Positions 1 to 9,547 are shown, numbered from the stretch's first letter. The stretch: 64,000 nt of DNA from Novosphingobium piscinae (GCF_014230355.1 NZ_JACLAX010000001.1:422068-486067); one strand, 5' to 3'. A program made the numbers and translations. Notes: a model not told the origin generated them from the sequence alone.

Positions 1-1
1 C

Positions 2-103
2 GCCTTGCCGGCCGGACAGACTGGGAAAACCGTGCTGCCGCAACCGGCGCTCGATCGCCCGCGCCCCGCACCCGCCGGGCTGGTGACCTCGGAGCAGGGC
101 TGA
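2..103 (+). CDS. possible C-terminal end of an upstream gene (partial)
   Basis: An open frame enters from the left window edge and ends at TGA 101-103, giving 33 residues rich in Pro and Ala and ending in SEQG. It could be the tail of a gene in the same operon as the GMC oxidoreductase 41 bp downstream. No motif is recognisable and codon bias alone supports it, so it may be noncoding. Confidence 0.25.
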   Translation, partial: ALPAGQTGKTVLPQPALDRPRPAPAGLVTSEQG

Positions 104-143
104 TGAGGCCGTACCACATCCCCGGCGCGCCGGAGGCCCGGCC

Positions 144-1754
144 ATGAGCTTGGGCACCCCCGACATCATCGTCGCCGGAGGCGGATCGGCCGGCTGCGCA
201 CTGGCGGCGCGGCTGGCGGAAGGCGGGCTGCGCACCCTGCTGGTCGAAGCCGGCGAATCCGACCTCGACCTGCGCTGCATGGTCCCCGCCCTGACCGTCG
301 CGGTGGTCAACAACCCGGCCTATGACCGGGGCATCATGACCGAGCCCGACGAGACGATCGGCGGCCGGAGCGACTACTGGCCGGCGGCGCATCGGCTCGG
401 CGGCGGCAGCGCGATCAATGGCATGATCTACGTGCGCGGCCATCGTCAGGACTATGACAACTGGGCCCGGATGGGCGCGACCGGCTGGTCCTTCGACGAG
501 GTCCTGCCCTACTTCCGGCGGCTCGAGACCAACAGCCGCGGGGGCGACGCCTGGCGCGGGGACAGCGGTCCGATCGGCGTGTCCGACAATCTCGTCTCCT
601 ACCCGATCATCGATCAGTTCATCGCGGCCGCCCAGGCGGCGGGGATCCCGCGCAACCCCGATCACAACGGCGAGAACCCGGGTGAAGGCACCGACTATGC
701 CCAGGCCAACCAGGCCGGCGGGCTGCGTGCCAGCGCGGCGCGGGGCTATCTTCGCGGGCGACTGGACGGCGCCAACCTACGGGTGCTGACCGGAATCCGG
801 GTGGAGCGGGTGCTGATCGAGCAAGGCCGCGCGACCGGAATCGTCGTCCGGCAGGACGGGACCGAACGCACCTTGCGGGCCCGGCTTGGGATCGTGTTGA
901 GCACCGGGTCGCTCAACACCCCGCGCCTGCTGATGCTCTCCGGCATCGGCCCCGCCGCCCATCTGCACGAGCATGGCGTCGAGTGTCTGGTCGATCGGCC
1001 GGAAGTGGGGGCCAACCTGCAGGACCATGCCGGGACGCACGTGGTCCTCGGCACCACGGTGCGCAGCATCAACAGCGACACCCGCGGGCTTGCCGCGCTG
1101 GGCCAGGGTCTCGACTTTCTGCTCCACCGGCGCGGGGTGCTGACCTCGTCGATGTGCCACGCCCAGGCCTTTGCCCGGACCGCGCCTGGCGAACCGATCC
1201 CCGACGTGCAGATTTCGATGACCGCCTTCGCCTTCGAGTTCGGCCCGGACGGACGCGCCGTCCTGCTCAAGCGACCGTCGATCACGATCACGGTCTGCCT
1301 GGCCCGTCCCGAAGGGCGCGGCCGCGTCAGCCTGCGCTCGAACCGGCCCGAGGACCCTCCGGTCGTGGCCCATCGCCTGCTAGGCACCGATCGCGATGTC
1401 GAACGCATCGCCCGCGGCATCGAGATCGCCCGCGACATCCTCGCCCGCCCGCCGATCGCGGATTCGATCGAGGTCGAACTGCGGCCGGGCGCCGAGGTGA
1501 CCGGCGCGGCCCTGCGTGAGCACGTCCGCCGGGCCTCCGTACCGCTCTATCACCCGGTCGGCACCTGCCGGATGGGGTCTGACGATGGCGCCGTGGTCGA
1601 TCCCGAACTGCGGCTGCGCGGGATCGACGGACTGTGGGTGGCCGACGCCTCGGTGATGCCGCGCCTGCCGATCGGCAACACCAACGCCACCGCCATGATG
1701 ATCGGCGAAAAGGCCGCCGACCTTATCCTCAAGCAGGTCGGAAGAAATCAATAA
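144..1754 (+). CDS. GMC-family FAD oxidoreductase (alcohol dehydrogenase/oxidase)
   Basis: 536 aa. It oxidises an alcohol to an aldehyde or ketone with FAD. Seen: N-terminal dinucleotide site GGGSAG near residues 12-17, the first GMC signature around residues 88-110 (GGGSAINGMIYVRG), the second signature GSLNTPRLLMLSGIGP near 255-270, and the C-terminal active-site pair His470 (YHPVGT) and Asn512/514 (IGNTNAT). Length is normal for the family and no signal peptide is visible. GMC enzymes PhcC/PhcD perform side-chain oxidation of the phenylcoumaran dehydrodiconiferyl alcohol in Sphingobium SYK-6. The neighbouring lignostilbene-type dioxygenase and DUF3237 gene make a similar role plausible here (inference). 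Alternative: generic choline or alkanol dehydrogenase. Confidence 0.9.
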   Translation: MSLGTPDIIVAGGGSAGCALAARLAEGGLRTLLVEAGESDLDLRCMVPALTVAVVNNPAYDRGIMTEPDETIGGRSDYWPAAHRLGGGSAINGMIYVRGHRQDYDNWARMGATGWSFDEVLPYFRRLETNSRGGDAWRGDSGPIGVSDNLVSYPIIDQFIAAAQAAGIPRNPDHNGENPGEGTDYAQANQAGGLRASAARGYLRGRLDGANLRVLTGIRVERVLIEQGRATGIVVRQDGTERTLRARLGIVLSTGSLNTPRLLMLSGIGPAAHLHEHGVECLVDRPEVGANLQDHAGTHVVLGTTVRSINSDTRGLAALGQGLDFLLHRRGVLTSSMCHAQAFARTAPGEPIPDVQISMTAFAFEFGPDGRAVLLKRPSITITVCLARPEGRGRVSLRSNRPEDPPVVAHRLLGTDRDVERIARGIEIARDILARPPIADSIEVELRPGAEVTGAALREHVRRASVPLYHPVGTCRMGSDDGAVVDPELRLRGIDGLWVADASVMPRLPIGNTNATAMMIGEKAADLILKQVGRNQ

Positions 1755-1804
1755 GGCATTGTAATTTATATTTTTTCGTAAAACAAAGGCAAGGGGAGAA
1801 TGTC

Positions 1805-4225
1805 ATGATCATGTCTTGGAGCAAGTCGATCCGCTGGAGCCTGACGCTCACGACCGCGCTGTGTGCCCTGCCCGGCTGCGCCCAGGCCCAGGCCCAAACG
1901 CCAGCCCAGGCGCCGGCTGCATCCGATGACAGCCAGCCGGAGGCGATCGACGAAATCATCGTCACCGCCCAGTTCCGCAGCCAGTCGCTGCAGAATGCCC
2001 CGCTGGCGATTTCGGCGATCAAAGGGGAGACCCTGGCGGCACGCGGGCAGACCACCATCACCGACGTTGGCCGGACCGCGCCGAACGTCAACCTCCAGCC
2101 GGCCACCGGACTCAACGGCAGCGCCGTGGCCGCCTTCATCCGCGGCATCGGCCAGTCGGATTCGAGCTTCGCGCTCGAACCGGGCGTGGGGATCTACATC
2201 GACGATGTCTACTACGGCACCACCTATGGCGCAGTGATGGACCTGACCGACCTCGACCGGGTCGAGGTCCTGCGCGGTCCGCAGGGCACCCTCGCCGGCA
2301 AGAACTCGCTGGGCGGCGCGATCAAGCTGTTCTCGGCCAAGCCCGATGAGAACGGTGGCGGCTTCGTCGAGGGCACCTACGGCCGGTTCAACCGGGTGGA
2401 TCTGCGCGCCAGCGCGGGCTTCACCATCCAGGACGGCATCTACCTGCGCCTCTCGGGCGTCTCGAAGCATACCGACGGCTACATGACCCTGCTCGACTAT
2501 GGCTGCGTCAATCCGACCGGGGGGATCCCCCGCACCGGCGGCAGCAACGACTGCAAGCTCGGCACCGAGGGCGGAATCGACGTCAAGGCCCTGCGTGCGG
2601 CGCTGCGCATTGCCCCGGCCGGATCGCCGCTCGAGATCAACGTGATCGCCGATTTCGCTGACGACCGCTCGGAACAGGTCGCGACCAAGCTGGTCTTCGC
2701 CGACAATCCCAGGACGCGCAGCTACGTGGCCGGCAATGCGGCCGGGGGCATTCCCTTCGACAGCCGGTTCCTGACCTGCAGGACCTGCTACACCTCCTAT
2801 GCCAACTACCAGAGCGGCGGGAACTACACCTCGGGCTTCCCGCCGGTCGCGCCGTTCACGCTGTTCCCCAACCTGCAGCAGGCTCCAGGGGGGTTCTCGA
2901 CCCGGCCGATCAGCCACGTGCAGAGCTGGGGCGTGTCGGGCACCATCGACTACCAGCTCGGCGAGAACCTGAGCCTCAAGTCGATCAGCTCGTACCGCTC
3001 GGCCAAGGGCACCAGCGGCATTGATCTCGACGGATCGCCCCTGGCAATCCTCCTGCAGGAGTTCGGCTACAGTCACCGCCAGTTCACCCAGGAGCTGCGC
3101 CTGTCGGGCCGGATCGGGACCCTGGTCGATTTCACGCTGGGCGGGTTCTACTATGACGCCCGCGACCTGCTGACCGGACGCGCCCAGATCCCCGACGTCG
3201 CGTTTGACTTCCTCAACAACGACCCGGTCAAGAACGTCAGCAAGTCGGCCTTCGCCCATGTCGAGGTGCACGCCACCGACCGCCTCAACCTGATTGGCGG
3301 GCTGCGCTACACCCGGGACGACAAGACCTACACCTTCGGCCGGCGCAATGCCGACGGCACGGCGATCACCCCGGCGCGGTTCCCGACCAATATCCTGCTG
3401 CTCGGCCTCGACGGCGCCAGTTCGACCTTCACGGGCGACCGCTTCGACTATCGCCTTGGCGCACAGTACCGCTGGAACGACGCGCTGATGACCTACGCCC
3501 AGGTCTCCACCGGGTTCAAGGGCGGCGGCATCAATCCCCGGCCCTACTTCGCCAGCCAGGTCGTGTCCTTCGCGCCGGAAACGCTGCGAACCTATGAAGT
3601 GGGCTTCAAGTCCGACCTGTTCGATCGCGTCCTGCGCCTGAACGGTGCGCTGTTCTACAACGAATACAACAATATGCAGCTTTCGCTGCAGGTCTGTCCG
3701 GCGCTGGCCAACCCCTTCCCCTGCGCTGCTATCGCCAATGCCGGCAATGCCCACGTCAAGGGCGTGGAACTCGAGGGTACGCTGCGGCCGGTCGATGGCC
3801 TGACCATCGAGGGCTCGGTCGGCTATCTCGATTTTGGCTACACCTCGGTCAATGCCAACACCGGGATCACCCGGACCATGGTGGCGCCCTTCACCAGCGA
3901 GTGGCAGGCCTCGGCCTCGATCGCTTATGACGCCAGGCTCGGCGGCGGCGGAACGCTCACCCCGCGGCTGGACTGGGCCTACCAGTCGAGCTTCTACTAC
4001 AATGCCGTCAACACCCCGCTCGATCTGGTTGCCGGGCGCGGCCTGCTGAACGCCCGCCTGACCTACCAGGATCCGCAGAAGCAGTGGTCGGTCGCGCTCG
4101 GGGTCACCAACCTGACCAACCGGTTCTACTACAACGGGACCAGCTTCAACGCGACCTATGGGGTGGCGAGCGGCGCGGTCGGACGGCCGCGCGAGTGGTC
4201 GGTCACGGTGCGCCGCAACTTCTGA
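1805..4225 (+). CDS. TonB-dependent outer-membrane receptor
   Basis: 806 aa; TonB-coupled import of a substrate across the outer membrane. Start chosen at ATG 1805 because AAGGGGAGAA lies just upstream and a signal peptide follows (hydrophobic SLTLTTALCALPGCAQAQA). The mature N-terminus carries a TonB-box-like segment (EIIVTA, about residues 53-58), then a plug domain with a RGIGQ motif and LRGPQGTLAGKNS, and a beta-barrel ending in aromatic F (VRRNF). It lies 50 bp after the GMC gene across a short AT-rich spacer and before an aldehyde dehydrogenase, so it is probably the uptake component of this catabolic cluster. The substrate cannot be read from sequence. Confidence 0.95.
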   Translation: MIMSWSKSIRWSLTLTTALCALPGCAQAQAQTPAQAPAASDDSQPEAIDEIIVTAQFRSQSLQNAPLAISAIKGETLAARGQTTITDVGRTAPNVNLQPATGLNGSAVAAFIRGIGQSDSSFALEPGVGIYIDDVYYGTTYGAVMDLTDLDRVEVLRGPQGTLAGKNSLGGAIKLFSAKPDENGGGFVEGTYGRFNRVDLRASAGFTIQDGIYLRLSGVSKHTDGYMTLLDYGCVNPTGGIPRTGGSNDCKLGTEGGIDVKALRAALRIAPAGSPLEINVIADFADDRSEQVATKLVFADNPRTRSYVAGNAAGGIPFDSRFLTCRTCYTSYANYQSGGNYTSGFPPVAPFTLFPNLQQAPGGFSTRPISHVQSWGVSGTIDYQLGENLSLKSISSYRSAKGTSGIDLDGSPLAILLQEFGYSHRQFTQELRLSGRIGTLVDFTLGGFYYDARDLLTGRAQIPDVAFDFLNNDPVKNVSKSAFAHVEVHATDRLNLIGGLRYTRDDKTYTFGRRNADGTAITPARFPTNILLLGLDGASSTFTGDRFDYRLGAQYRWNDALMTYAQVSTGFKGGGINPRPYFASQVVSFAPETLRTYEVGFKSDLFDRVLRLNGALFYNEYNNMQLSLQVCPALANPFPCAAIANAGNAHVKGVELEGTLRPVDGLTIEGSVGYLDFGYTSVNANTGITRTMVAPFTSEWQASASIAYDARLGGGGTLTPRLDWAYQSSFYYNAVNTPLDLVAGRGLLNARLTYQDPQKQWSVALGVTNLTNRFYYNGTSFNATYGVASGAVGRPREWSVTVRRNF

Positions 4226-4250
4226 TCCGCCTGTCCCGTCGTCTCCCCCC

Positions 4251-4269
4251 CCCCGGCCCGCGGCCGGGG
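4251..4269 (+). terminator. GC-only hairpin between receptor and ALDH genes
   Basis: Arms CCCCGGCC (4251-4258) and GGCCGGGG (4262-4269) enclose a 3-nt loop. There is no T-run, so it is more likely an attenuating or mRNA-stabilising hairpin between two cotranscribed genes than a full terminator. Confidence 0.35.
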
Positions 4270-4290
4270 CGGGCCCTTCCGGAGAAAACC

Positions 4291-5754
4291 ATGCCGGCCC
4301 CTGCCCCCGTGACCCCGCGATTGGCCCATCCCGATCGCCTCTACATCGACGGCGCCTGGGTGCAGCCGGCCGCCGGCGGGCGGCTGGAGGTGGTCAGCGC
4401 CCACTCGGAAGACGTGTTCGCGGTGGTCGCCGAAGCCGGGGTGGCCGACATCGACCGCGCCGCCCGGGCGGCACGCCGGGCCTTCGACGACGGGGCGTGG
4501 AGCGGGCTGAGCCCGCTCGAACGCGCCGAGCATGTCGCGCGGATCGGCGAGCACCTCGCCGCGCGCCTGCCCGAGCTGGCGCGCGCCTGGATCGACCAGA
4601 TCGGGGCGCTGGCCAGCGTGGCACCGATGGTCGTCGGCGGTGGCCGGTTCTGGTTCGACTATTACGCCGGGCTGGCCCGGACCTTCGCCTGGGACCAGCC
4701 CGCGCCCCGCTTCGGCGGGCAGGGCCAGGCCCATGTCGTGCGCGAACCCGCTGGCGTCGTCGCGGCGATCGCGCCCTGGAACAATCCGTTCGGGATCATG
4801 GCGGGCAAGGTGGCACCGGCGCTGGTGGCCGGCTGTACCGTGGTCATGAAGCCCGCCCCGGAAACCCCGATCGAGGCCTACATCTTGGCCGAGGCGGCCG
4901 CCGCGGCGGGACTCCCGGATGGCGTGCTCAACCTAGTCTGCGCCGATCGCGCCGCGTCCGACGCGCTGGTCCGGCACCCGGCGATCGACAAGGTAAGCTT
5001 CACCGGCAGCGTCGCGGCCGGACGGATCATCGGCATGGCCTGCGCCGAACGCTTCGCGCGCTGCACGCTTGAACTCGGCGGCAAGTCCGCCGCGATCGTG
5101 CTCGAAGATGCCGACATCCCCGCCGCGGCCGCCGTGCTGGCCCAGGTCATCACCATGTCAGCCGGCCAGGTCTGTGCCACGCTCAGCCGGGTCATCGCGG
5201 TCGGCGCGGTGCACGACCGGCTGTGCGAGGCGGTGCGGGCGGAACTGTCGCGCATCACTGTCGGCCACCCCGACGATCCCGCCGCGGGGATGGGCCCGCT
5301 GGCGATGCGGCGCCAGCGCGACCGGGTGGCCGACTATGTCGCGATCGCCCGGGCCGAGGGCGCGCGGCTGGTCCTCGGCGGCAGCCCGAGCGCGCACATG
5401 ACGAAGGGCTGGTACTTCGATCCGACGCTGTTCGTCGATGTCACCCCCGCCATGCGCATCGCGCGCGAGGAAGTGTTCGGCCCGGTCCTCGCGATCCTGC
5501 GCGCCGCCGACGAGGCCGAGGCCGTGCGCATCGCCAACGACAGCGACTTCGGGCTCTACGGCGCGGTGTTCTGCGCCGATCCGGCACACGCCTACCGCAT
5601 CGCCCGGCAGGTCCGCACCGGAACCATGGCGCACAACGGCTTCCACTTCGATCCCTCGCTACCGTTCGGCGGCTTCAAGCATTCCGGGGTCGGCCGCGAG
5701 GGCGGCGAGGCCGGCTTGCTGTCCTTCACCGAAACCAAGGCGATCATCCTGTGA
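4291..5754 (+). CDS. NAD(P)-dependent aldehyde dehydrogenase
   Basis: 487 aa; oxidises an aldehyde to the acid. Start at ATG 4291, preceded by GGAG at 4281-4284. Seen: PWNNPF cofactor-binding segment, the MKPAPETP lysine region, FTGS, the general-base glutamate in LELGGKS and the catalytic cysteine in AGQVCA. The C-terminal LPFGGFKHSGVGREGG motif is typical. It sits between the TonB receptor and a CMD-family gene in a same-strand run, so it probably oxidises the aldehyde made by the GMC enzyme or released by the dioxygenase (inference). Substrate unknown; vanillin-type aromatic aldehydes fit the locus. Confidence 0.93.
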   Translation: MPAPAPVTPRLAHPDRLYIDGAWVQPAAGGRLEVVSAHSEDVFAVVAEAGVADIDRAARAARRAFDDGAWSGLSPLERAEHVARIGEHLAARLPELARAWIDQIGALASVAPMVVGGGRFWFDYYAGLARTFAWDQPAPRFGGQGQAHVVREPAGVVAAIAPWNNPFGIMAGKVAPALVAGCTVVMKPAPETPIEAYILAEAAAAAGLPDGVLNLVCADRAASDALVRHPAIDKVSFTGSVAAGRIIGMACAERFARCTLELGGKSAAIVLEDADIPAAAAVLAQVITMSAGQVCATLSRVIAVGAVHDRLCEAVRAELSRITVGHPDDPAAGMGPLAMRRQRDRVADYVAIARAEGARLVLGGSPSAHMTKGWYFDPTLFVDVTPAMRIAREEVFGPVLAILRAADEAEAVRIANDSDFGLYGAVFCADPAHAYRIARQVRTGTMAHNGFHFDPSLPFGGFKHSGVGREGGEAGLLSFTETKAIIL

Positions 5755-5789
5755 GCGCCGTGCCCCCACCCCGTCCGACGGAGACAGAC

Positions 5790-6188
5790 ATGGAAACGAT
5801 GTTCGACAAAGGCATGCAGGTGCGCCGCGAGATGTTCGGGCCCGAGCTGGCCGAGGTCGCGTGGAACACGGCAACCGACTTCACCCGGCCGTTCCACGAC
5901 CTGATGACGCGCTACTGCTTCGGCGAGACCTGGGGCGACCCGGAACTGGGCCGGCGCGAGCGCAGCCTGGCCACGCTGTCGATGCTGATCGCGCAGGGCA
6001 AGGAGCTGGAGATCAAGATGCACGTCAAGGCCGGGCTGACCAATGGCCTGACCTTCGAGGAAATCCGCGCGCTGGTACTGCACGCGATGATCTATTGCGG
6101 CGTCCCGGCCGCGTTCACCGCACTGCGCGCCGCCGAGGCGGCCTTCGCGGAACTGGCGGCGGCCGGGGCCGGGAGCCAGCCGGCATGA
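5790..6188 (+). CDS. carboxymuconolactone decarboxylase family protein
   Basis: 132 aa, the length of PcaC-type gamma-carboxymuconolactone decarboxylases. Seen: RRERSLATLSMLIAQGKELEIKMH, the conserved helix with the ERS segment and a downstream His, then GLTFEEIRALVLHAMIYCGVPAAF. The family includes true ring-cleavage decarboxylases and AhpD-like peroxidases; the CxxC of AhpD is absent, which favours the decarboxylase branch. Start at ATG 5790 gives the typical N-terminus. The stop overlaps the next start (ATGA), so it is translationally coupled to the HIBADH-type gene. Confidence 0.85.
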   Translation: METMFDKGMQVRREMFGPELAEVAWNTATDFTRPFHDLMTRYCFGETWGDPELGRRERSLATLSMLIAQGKELEIKMHVKAGLTNGLTFEEIRALVLHAMIYCGVPAAFTALRAAEAAFAELAAAGAGSQPA

Positions 6189-7060
6189 GGATCGCCTTCA
6201 TCGGGCTCGGCATGATGGGCCGGCCAATGGCCGAACGCCTGATCGCCGGCGGCTTCTCCGTACGGGTGAACGATGCCGACCTGGGCCTGGCCGATGCCTT
6301 CGGCCCGGCCTGGGCCGGGACACCCGCCGAGGCGGCGCGGGAGGCCGAGGTGCTTATCACCATGCTGCCGACCGGCGGCATCGTGCGCGAGGTGCTGCTT
6401 GGCACCGGGGAGGCTGCGCTCGCGCTCCCGTCCGGTGCGGTGGTGATCGACTGCTCCTCGTCCGAGGCCGCCGGCACGGTCGCGCTGGGGGCCGACCTGG
6501 CCGCGCGTGGGATCACCCTGGTCGACGCGCCGGTTTCGGGCGGCGTACCGCTGGCCCGCGAGGGAAAGCTGACGCTGATGGTGGGCGGCACCGACGATAC
6601 CCTGCTCGCGCGGCTCGGGCCTATCCTCGGGCAGATCGGCGGACGGATCGTGCCGGTCGGTCCGCTCGGCGCGGGACATGCCGCCAAAGCGATCAACATG
6701 GCCATTGCCGCCTGCACCCTTGCCGCGACCTGCGAGGGGCTGGCGCTGGGCGCCCGCTTCGGCCTCGATCCGGCCACCCTGCTCGAGGTCATCAACAACT
6801 CGACCGGCCGCAGCGCGGTGGGCGAGACCGTGATCCGCAACCATGTCCTGCCCCGCACCTATGCCCAGGGCTTCGCCCTGGCCCTGATGACCAAGGACGT
6901 CGGGCTGGCCGATGGCATGCGCGGGTACCTGGGACTGCATCTGCCGCTGCTCGAAGCCACCCATGCGCAGTGGCGCGACGCCCTGGCCGAACTGGGCACG
7001 GCGACCGACTTCTCGGAGTACAACCGCTACGTCGAGAACCACCTGGAAGACCCGGCATGA
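6185..7060 (+). CDS. NAD(P)-dependent 3-hydroxyisobutyrate dehydrogenase family oxidoreductase
   Basis: 291 aa; beta-hydroxyacid dehydrogenase fold. Seen: N-terminal Rossmann motif GLGMMG at residues 7-12, substrate-binding DAPVSGG, and the catalytic lysine region GHAAKAINM. Start ATG 6185 overlaps the preceding TGA, and its own TGA overlaps the next ATG at 7057, so it lies in a tight operon. It would oxidise a beta-hydroxy acid or reduce the corresponding semialdehyde or keto acid. In this locus it may act on a phenylpropanoid side chain with a 3-hydroxy acid (inference). Confidence 0.9.
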   Translation: MRIAFIGLGMMGRPMAERLIAGGFSVRVNDADLGLADAFGPAWAGTPAEAAREAEVLITMLPTGGIVREVLLGTGEAALALPSGAVVIDCSSSEAAGTVALGADLAARGITLVDAPVSGGVPLAREGKLTLMVGGTDDTLLARLGPILGQIGGRIVPVGPLGAGHAAKAINMAIAACTLAATCEGLALGARFGLDPATLLEVINNSTGRSAVGETVIRNHVLPRTYAQGFALALMTKDVGLADGMRGYLGLHLPLLEATHAQWRDALAELGTATDFSEYNRYVENHLEDPA

Positions 7061-8535
7061 GCCTCTCGCCCCGCTACCCCGATACGGTCCACTACCGCGG
7101 CCTCAACCGGCCGACCCATATCGAGGCGACCGCGCACGATCTCTACGTGGAAGGCACGATCCCGCCCGAGATCGCGGGCACCTTCTACCGCGCCGTGCAC
7201 GATCCGGCCTATGTGCCGCGCTTCGCCGACGACAACATCCTGTCGCGCGATGGCATGATCAGCATGATCGCGTTCCGCGATGGCCGGGTGGACACGGGGA
7301 TCCGCTATGTCCGCACCGAACGCTTCAAGGCCGAACGCGCGGCGGGCAAAGCGCTGTTCGGGAGCTATCGCAATCCCTTCACCGACGATCCAAGCGTGGC
7401 CGGGATCGATCGCACCGTCGCCAACACCACGCCCTATTTCCACGCCGGGCGGCTGTTCATGGCGAAGGAGGACGGCCTGCCCTACCAGATCGATCCCGAC
7501 ACGCTCGAGACGATCGGCCGCTGGGATGCGGCAGGACAGATCCGCGCCGAGGCACTGACGGCGCACCCCAAGTTCGACCCCGAGACGGGCGAGCTGTTCC
7601 TGTTCGGCTACGAGGCGGATGGGCTGGCCAGCCGCAAGGTCGCTTATTACGTGTTCGCCCCCGATGGCACGATCACCCACGAGGTCTGGTTCGATGCGCC
7701 CTATGCCGCGCTTCAGCACGATTTCGCGATCACCGCCACGCATGTGCTGTTCCTGATCTATCCGACCATCGCCGACCTAGAAGGCATGAAGGCCGGCGGT
7801 CCGCACTGGATCCACCATCAGGACGAGCCCAGCTGGATCGGCGTGATGCCGCGCCACGGCACGGCCGACGAGCTGGTCTGGATCGAGGGGCCGCGCGGGG
7901 TGCACAGCTTCCACGTGATGAACGCCTTCAACGAGGGGACGCGGATCCACCTCGACCAGTGCCTATTCAACACGAACTTCTTCCCCTTCGTGATGGAACC
8001 CTCGGGGATCGACCTGCCGGTGGAAGGGGCGCTGACCCGCTGGACGATCGATCTGTCCCAGCCCGGCGCCGGGATCAGCTCGCGGACGATCGGGCCGTTC
8101 TGCGAAATGCCGGTCATCGCCGCGGCCGACGTGGGCCGCCCCTATGCGCGCGGCTGGTACCTGACGGTCGACCCGACCAAGCTCACCATGCTGGCGAACG
8201 GGCCGGGCGAGGTGGTGTTCAACTGCCTGCAGCGGGTCTCCTTTGCCGCGGGCGAGCCGGATGGCCGGATAGACACCCTGTCCGAGGGGCCCGGTCTGGG
8301 CTTCAACGAACCGGTCCACGTGCCGTCGGCCGATCCGGCGCACGGTGGCTGGCTGCTGATGATGGTGGACCGGGTCATCGCCGCAGGCCACATCGCGCAG
8401 GAGCTGTGGATTCTGGAGGCCGACGCCATCGCCAGCGGCGCGGTTGCGCGGGTGTTCATGCCGTTCACCACCTGCGAGCAGGTGCACGGGCACTGGGTTC
8501 CGCACGCCCGTCACGCGCCCGCCGCGCCGCGCTGA
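7057..8535 (+). CDS. carotenoid oxygenase family, lignostilbene alpha,beta-dioxygenase-like
   Basis: 492 aa; non-haem Fe(II) dioxygenase that splits an interphenyl C=C bond into two aldehydes. The four iron ligands of the seven-bladed propeller are visible: His170 (TAHPKFD), His221 (LQHDF), His286 (HSFHVMNAF) and His477 (VHGHW). Tyr104 (FGSYRNPFTDD) and Lys137 (MAKEDG) match the phenol-contacting Tyr/Lys pair known in bacterial lignostilbene dioxygenases (Tyr101/Lys134 in NOV1, from memory), which points to a 4-hydroxystilbene rather than a carotenoid. ATGA overlap with the preceding gene. A true apocarotenoid substrate is less likely but not excluded. Confidence 0.92.
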   Translation: MSLSPRYPDTVHYRGLNRPTHIEATAHDLYVEGTIPPEIAGTFYRAVHDPAYVPRFADDNILSRDGMISMIAFRDGRVDTGIRYVRTERFKAERAAGKALFGSYRNPFTDDPSVAGIDRTVANTTPYFHAGRLFMAKEDGLPYQIDPDTLETIGRWDAAGQIRAEALTAHPKFDPETGELFLFGYEADGLASRKVAYYVFAPDGTITHEVWFDAPYAALQHDFAITATHVLFLIYPTIADLEGMKAGGPHWIHHQDEPSWIGVMPRHGTADELVWIEGPRGVHSFHVMNAFNEGTRIHLDQCLFNTNFFPFVMEPSGIDLPVEGALTRWTIDLSQPGAGISSRTIGPFCEMPVIAAADVGRPYARGWYLTVDPTKLTMLANGPGEVVFNCLQRVSFAAGEPDGRIDTLSEGPGLGFNEPVHVPSADPAHGGWLLMMVDRVIAAGHIAQELWILEADAIASGAVARVFMPFTTCEQVHGHWVPHARHAPAAPR

Positions 8536-8558
8536 CCGTCATGAAAGGACCAAGGCCC

Positions 8559-9488
8559 ATGAAGATTGCCATCACCGGCGCCTCCGGCCAGTTCGGCCGC
8601 ATGGTGGCGGACCGTCTGCTCGAGGTCATGGCGCCGCAGGACCTGATCCTGCTCTCGCGCACGCCCGACCAGCTCGCCGCCTATGCGGAGCGCGGCTGTG
8701 CGACGCGGGCGGCCGACTTCGACCATCCGGCCGGGCTGGCGAGCGCGATGGCCGGAGCAGACCGCCTGCTGCTGATCAGCGGCACCCGCGTCGGGTACCG
8801 GGTTCCCCAACATGGCGCCGCGATCGCCGCGGCGCAGACGGCCGGCGTGGGCCATGTCGTCTATACCTCGTTCCTCGGCGCGGGCGACCCGGACCATCCC
8901 TCCGAAGCAGTGGTCGATCATCGCGGCACCGAGGCGCTCCTGATGGCCTCCGGCCTGGCCTGGACGGCGCTGCGCAATGCCCAGTACGCCGATGCCGTGA
9001 CCGACGTGATCGCCCCCCAGGCCGCGACGGCTGGCGTCCTGCTCTCGGTGGCGGGGGACGGGCGCATCCCCGTGATCTGGCGCGAGGACTGCGCGGCCGC
9101 GGCAGTGGCCGTTCTTCTGAGCGACGGCCATGCCAACCGAGCCTATGACATCACCGGACCGGACCGGCTCTCCTACCGCGAGATCACGGCGATGATCGCC
9201 GAGTTCAGCGGCCGCCCGGTCCGCTTCGAACTGACCGACGAGGCGGGGCTCTACGCGATGTTCGACGCCCTGGGGATTCCGCGCGAGCCGGTCGACAATC
9301 TGGTGGTCGGCGGCGTGCCATGGAACTCGAACGACATGGTCAGCTTCGAGGTCGGCATCCGCGACGGCCATTTCGATGTGACCTCGAACGACTTCGCGGT
9401 CCTCACCGGCCATGCTCCGCGCAGCCTGCGCGCGCTGTTTGGGGCCCGCGCCGAGGCGCTACGCGCCATCGTGGCAGCCCAAGGCTGA
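8559..9488 (+). CDS. NmrA-like NAD(P)-binding SDR family protein
   Basis: 309 aa. N-terminal GASGQFG nucleotide-binding motif at residues 7-13 and the pattern of quinone oxidoreductase 2/NmrA proteins (VVYTSFLGAGD, WTALRNAQYAD). No canonical YxxxK is obvious, so it may be an atypical SDR or a sensor. Start placed at ATG 8559 because AAAGGA (8544-8549) precedes it by 9 bp; an in-frame ATG at 8541 would add six residues. Lies 23 bp after the dioxygenase gene. Possible roles are reduction of an aldehyde or quinone-methide-like intermediate, or redox sensing. Confidence 0.85.
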   Translation: MKIAITGASGQFGRMVADRLLEVMAPQDLILLSRTPDQLAAYAERGCATRAADFDHPAGLASAMAGADRLLLISGTRVGYRVPQHGAAIAAAQTAGVGHVVYTSFLGAGDPDHPSEAVVDHRGTEALLMASGLAWTALRNAQYADAVTDVIAPQAATAGVLLSVAGDGRIPVIWREDCAAAAVAVLLSDGHANRAYDITGPDRLSYREITAMIAEFSGRPVRFELTDEAGLYAMFDALGIPREPVDNLVVGGVPWNSNDMVSFEVGIRDGHFDVTSNDFAVLTGHAPRSLRALFGARAEALRAIVAAQG

Positions 9489-9547
9489 CGCGCCGACCCG
9501 CGCCAGCTCCGTCCGAACCATCACATCCTGCCAACCGGAGGCTCGTC

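Noticed and set aside
1766..3754. 662-codon minus-strand open frame opposite the TonB receptor
   Set aside because: Composition mirrors the receptor gene; no motif or ribosome-binding site.
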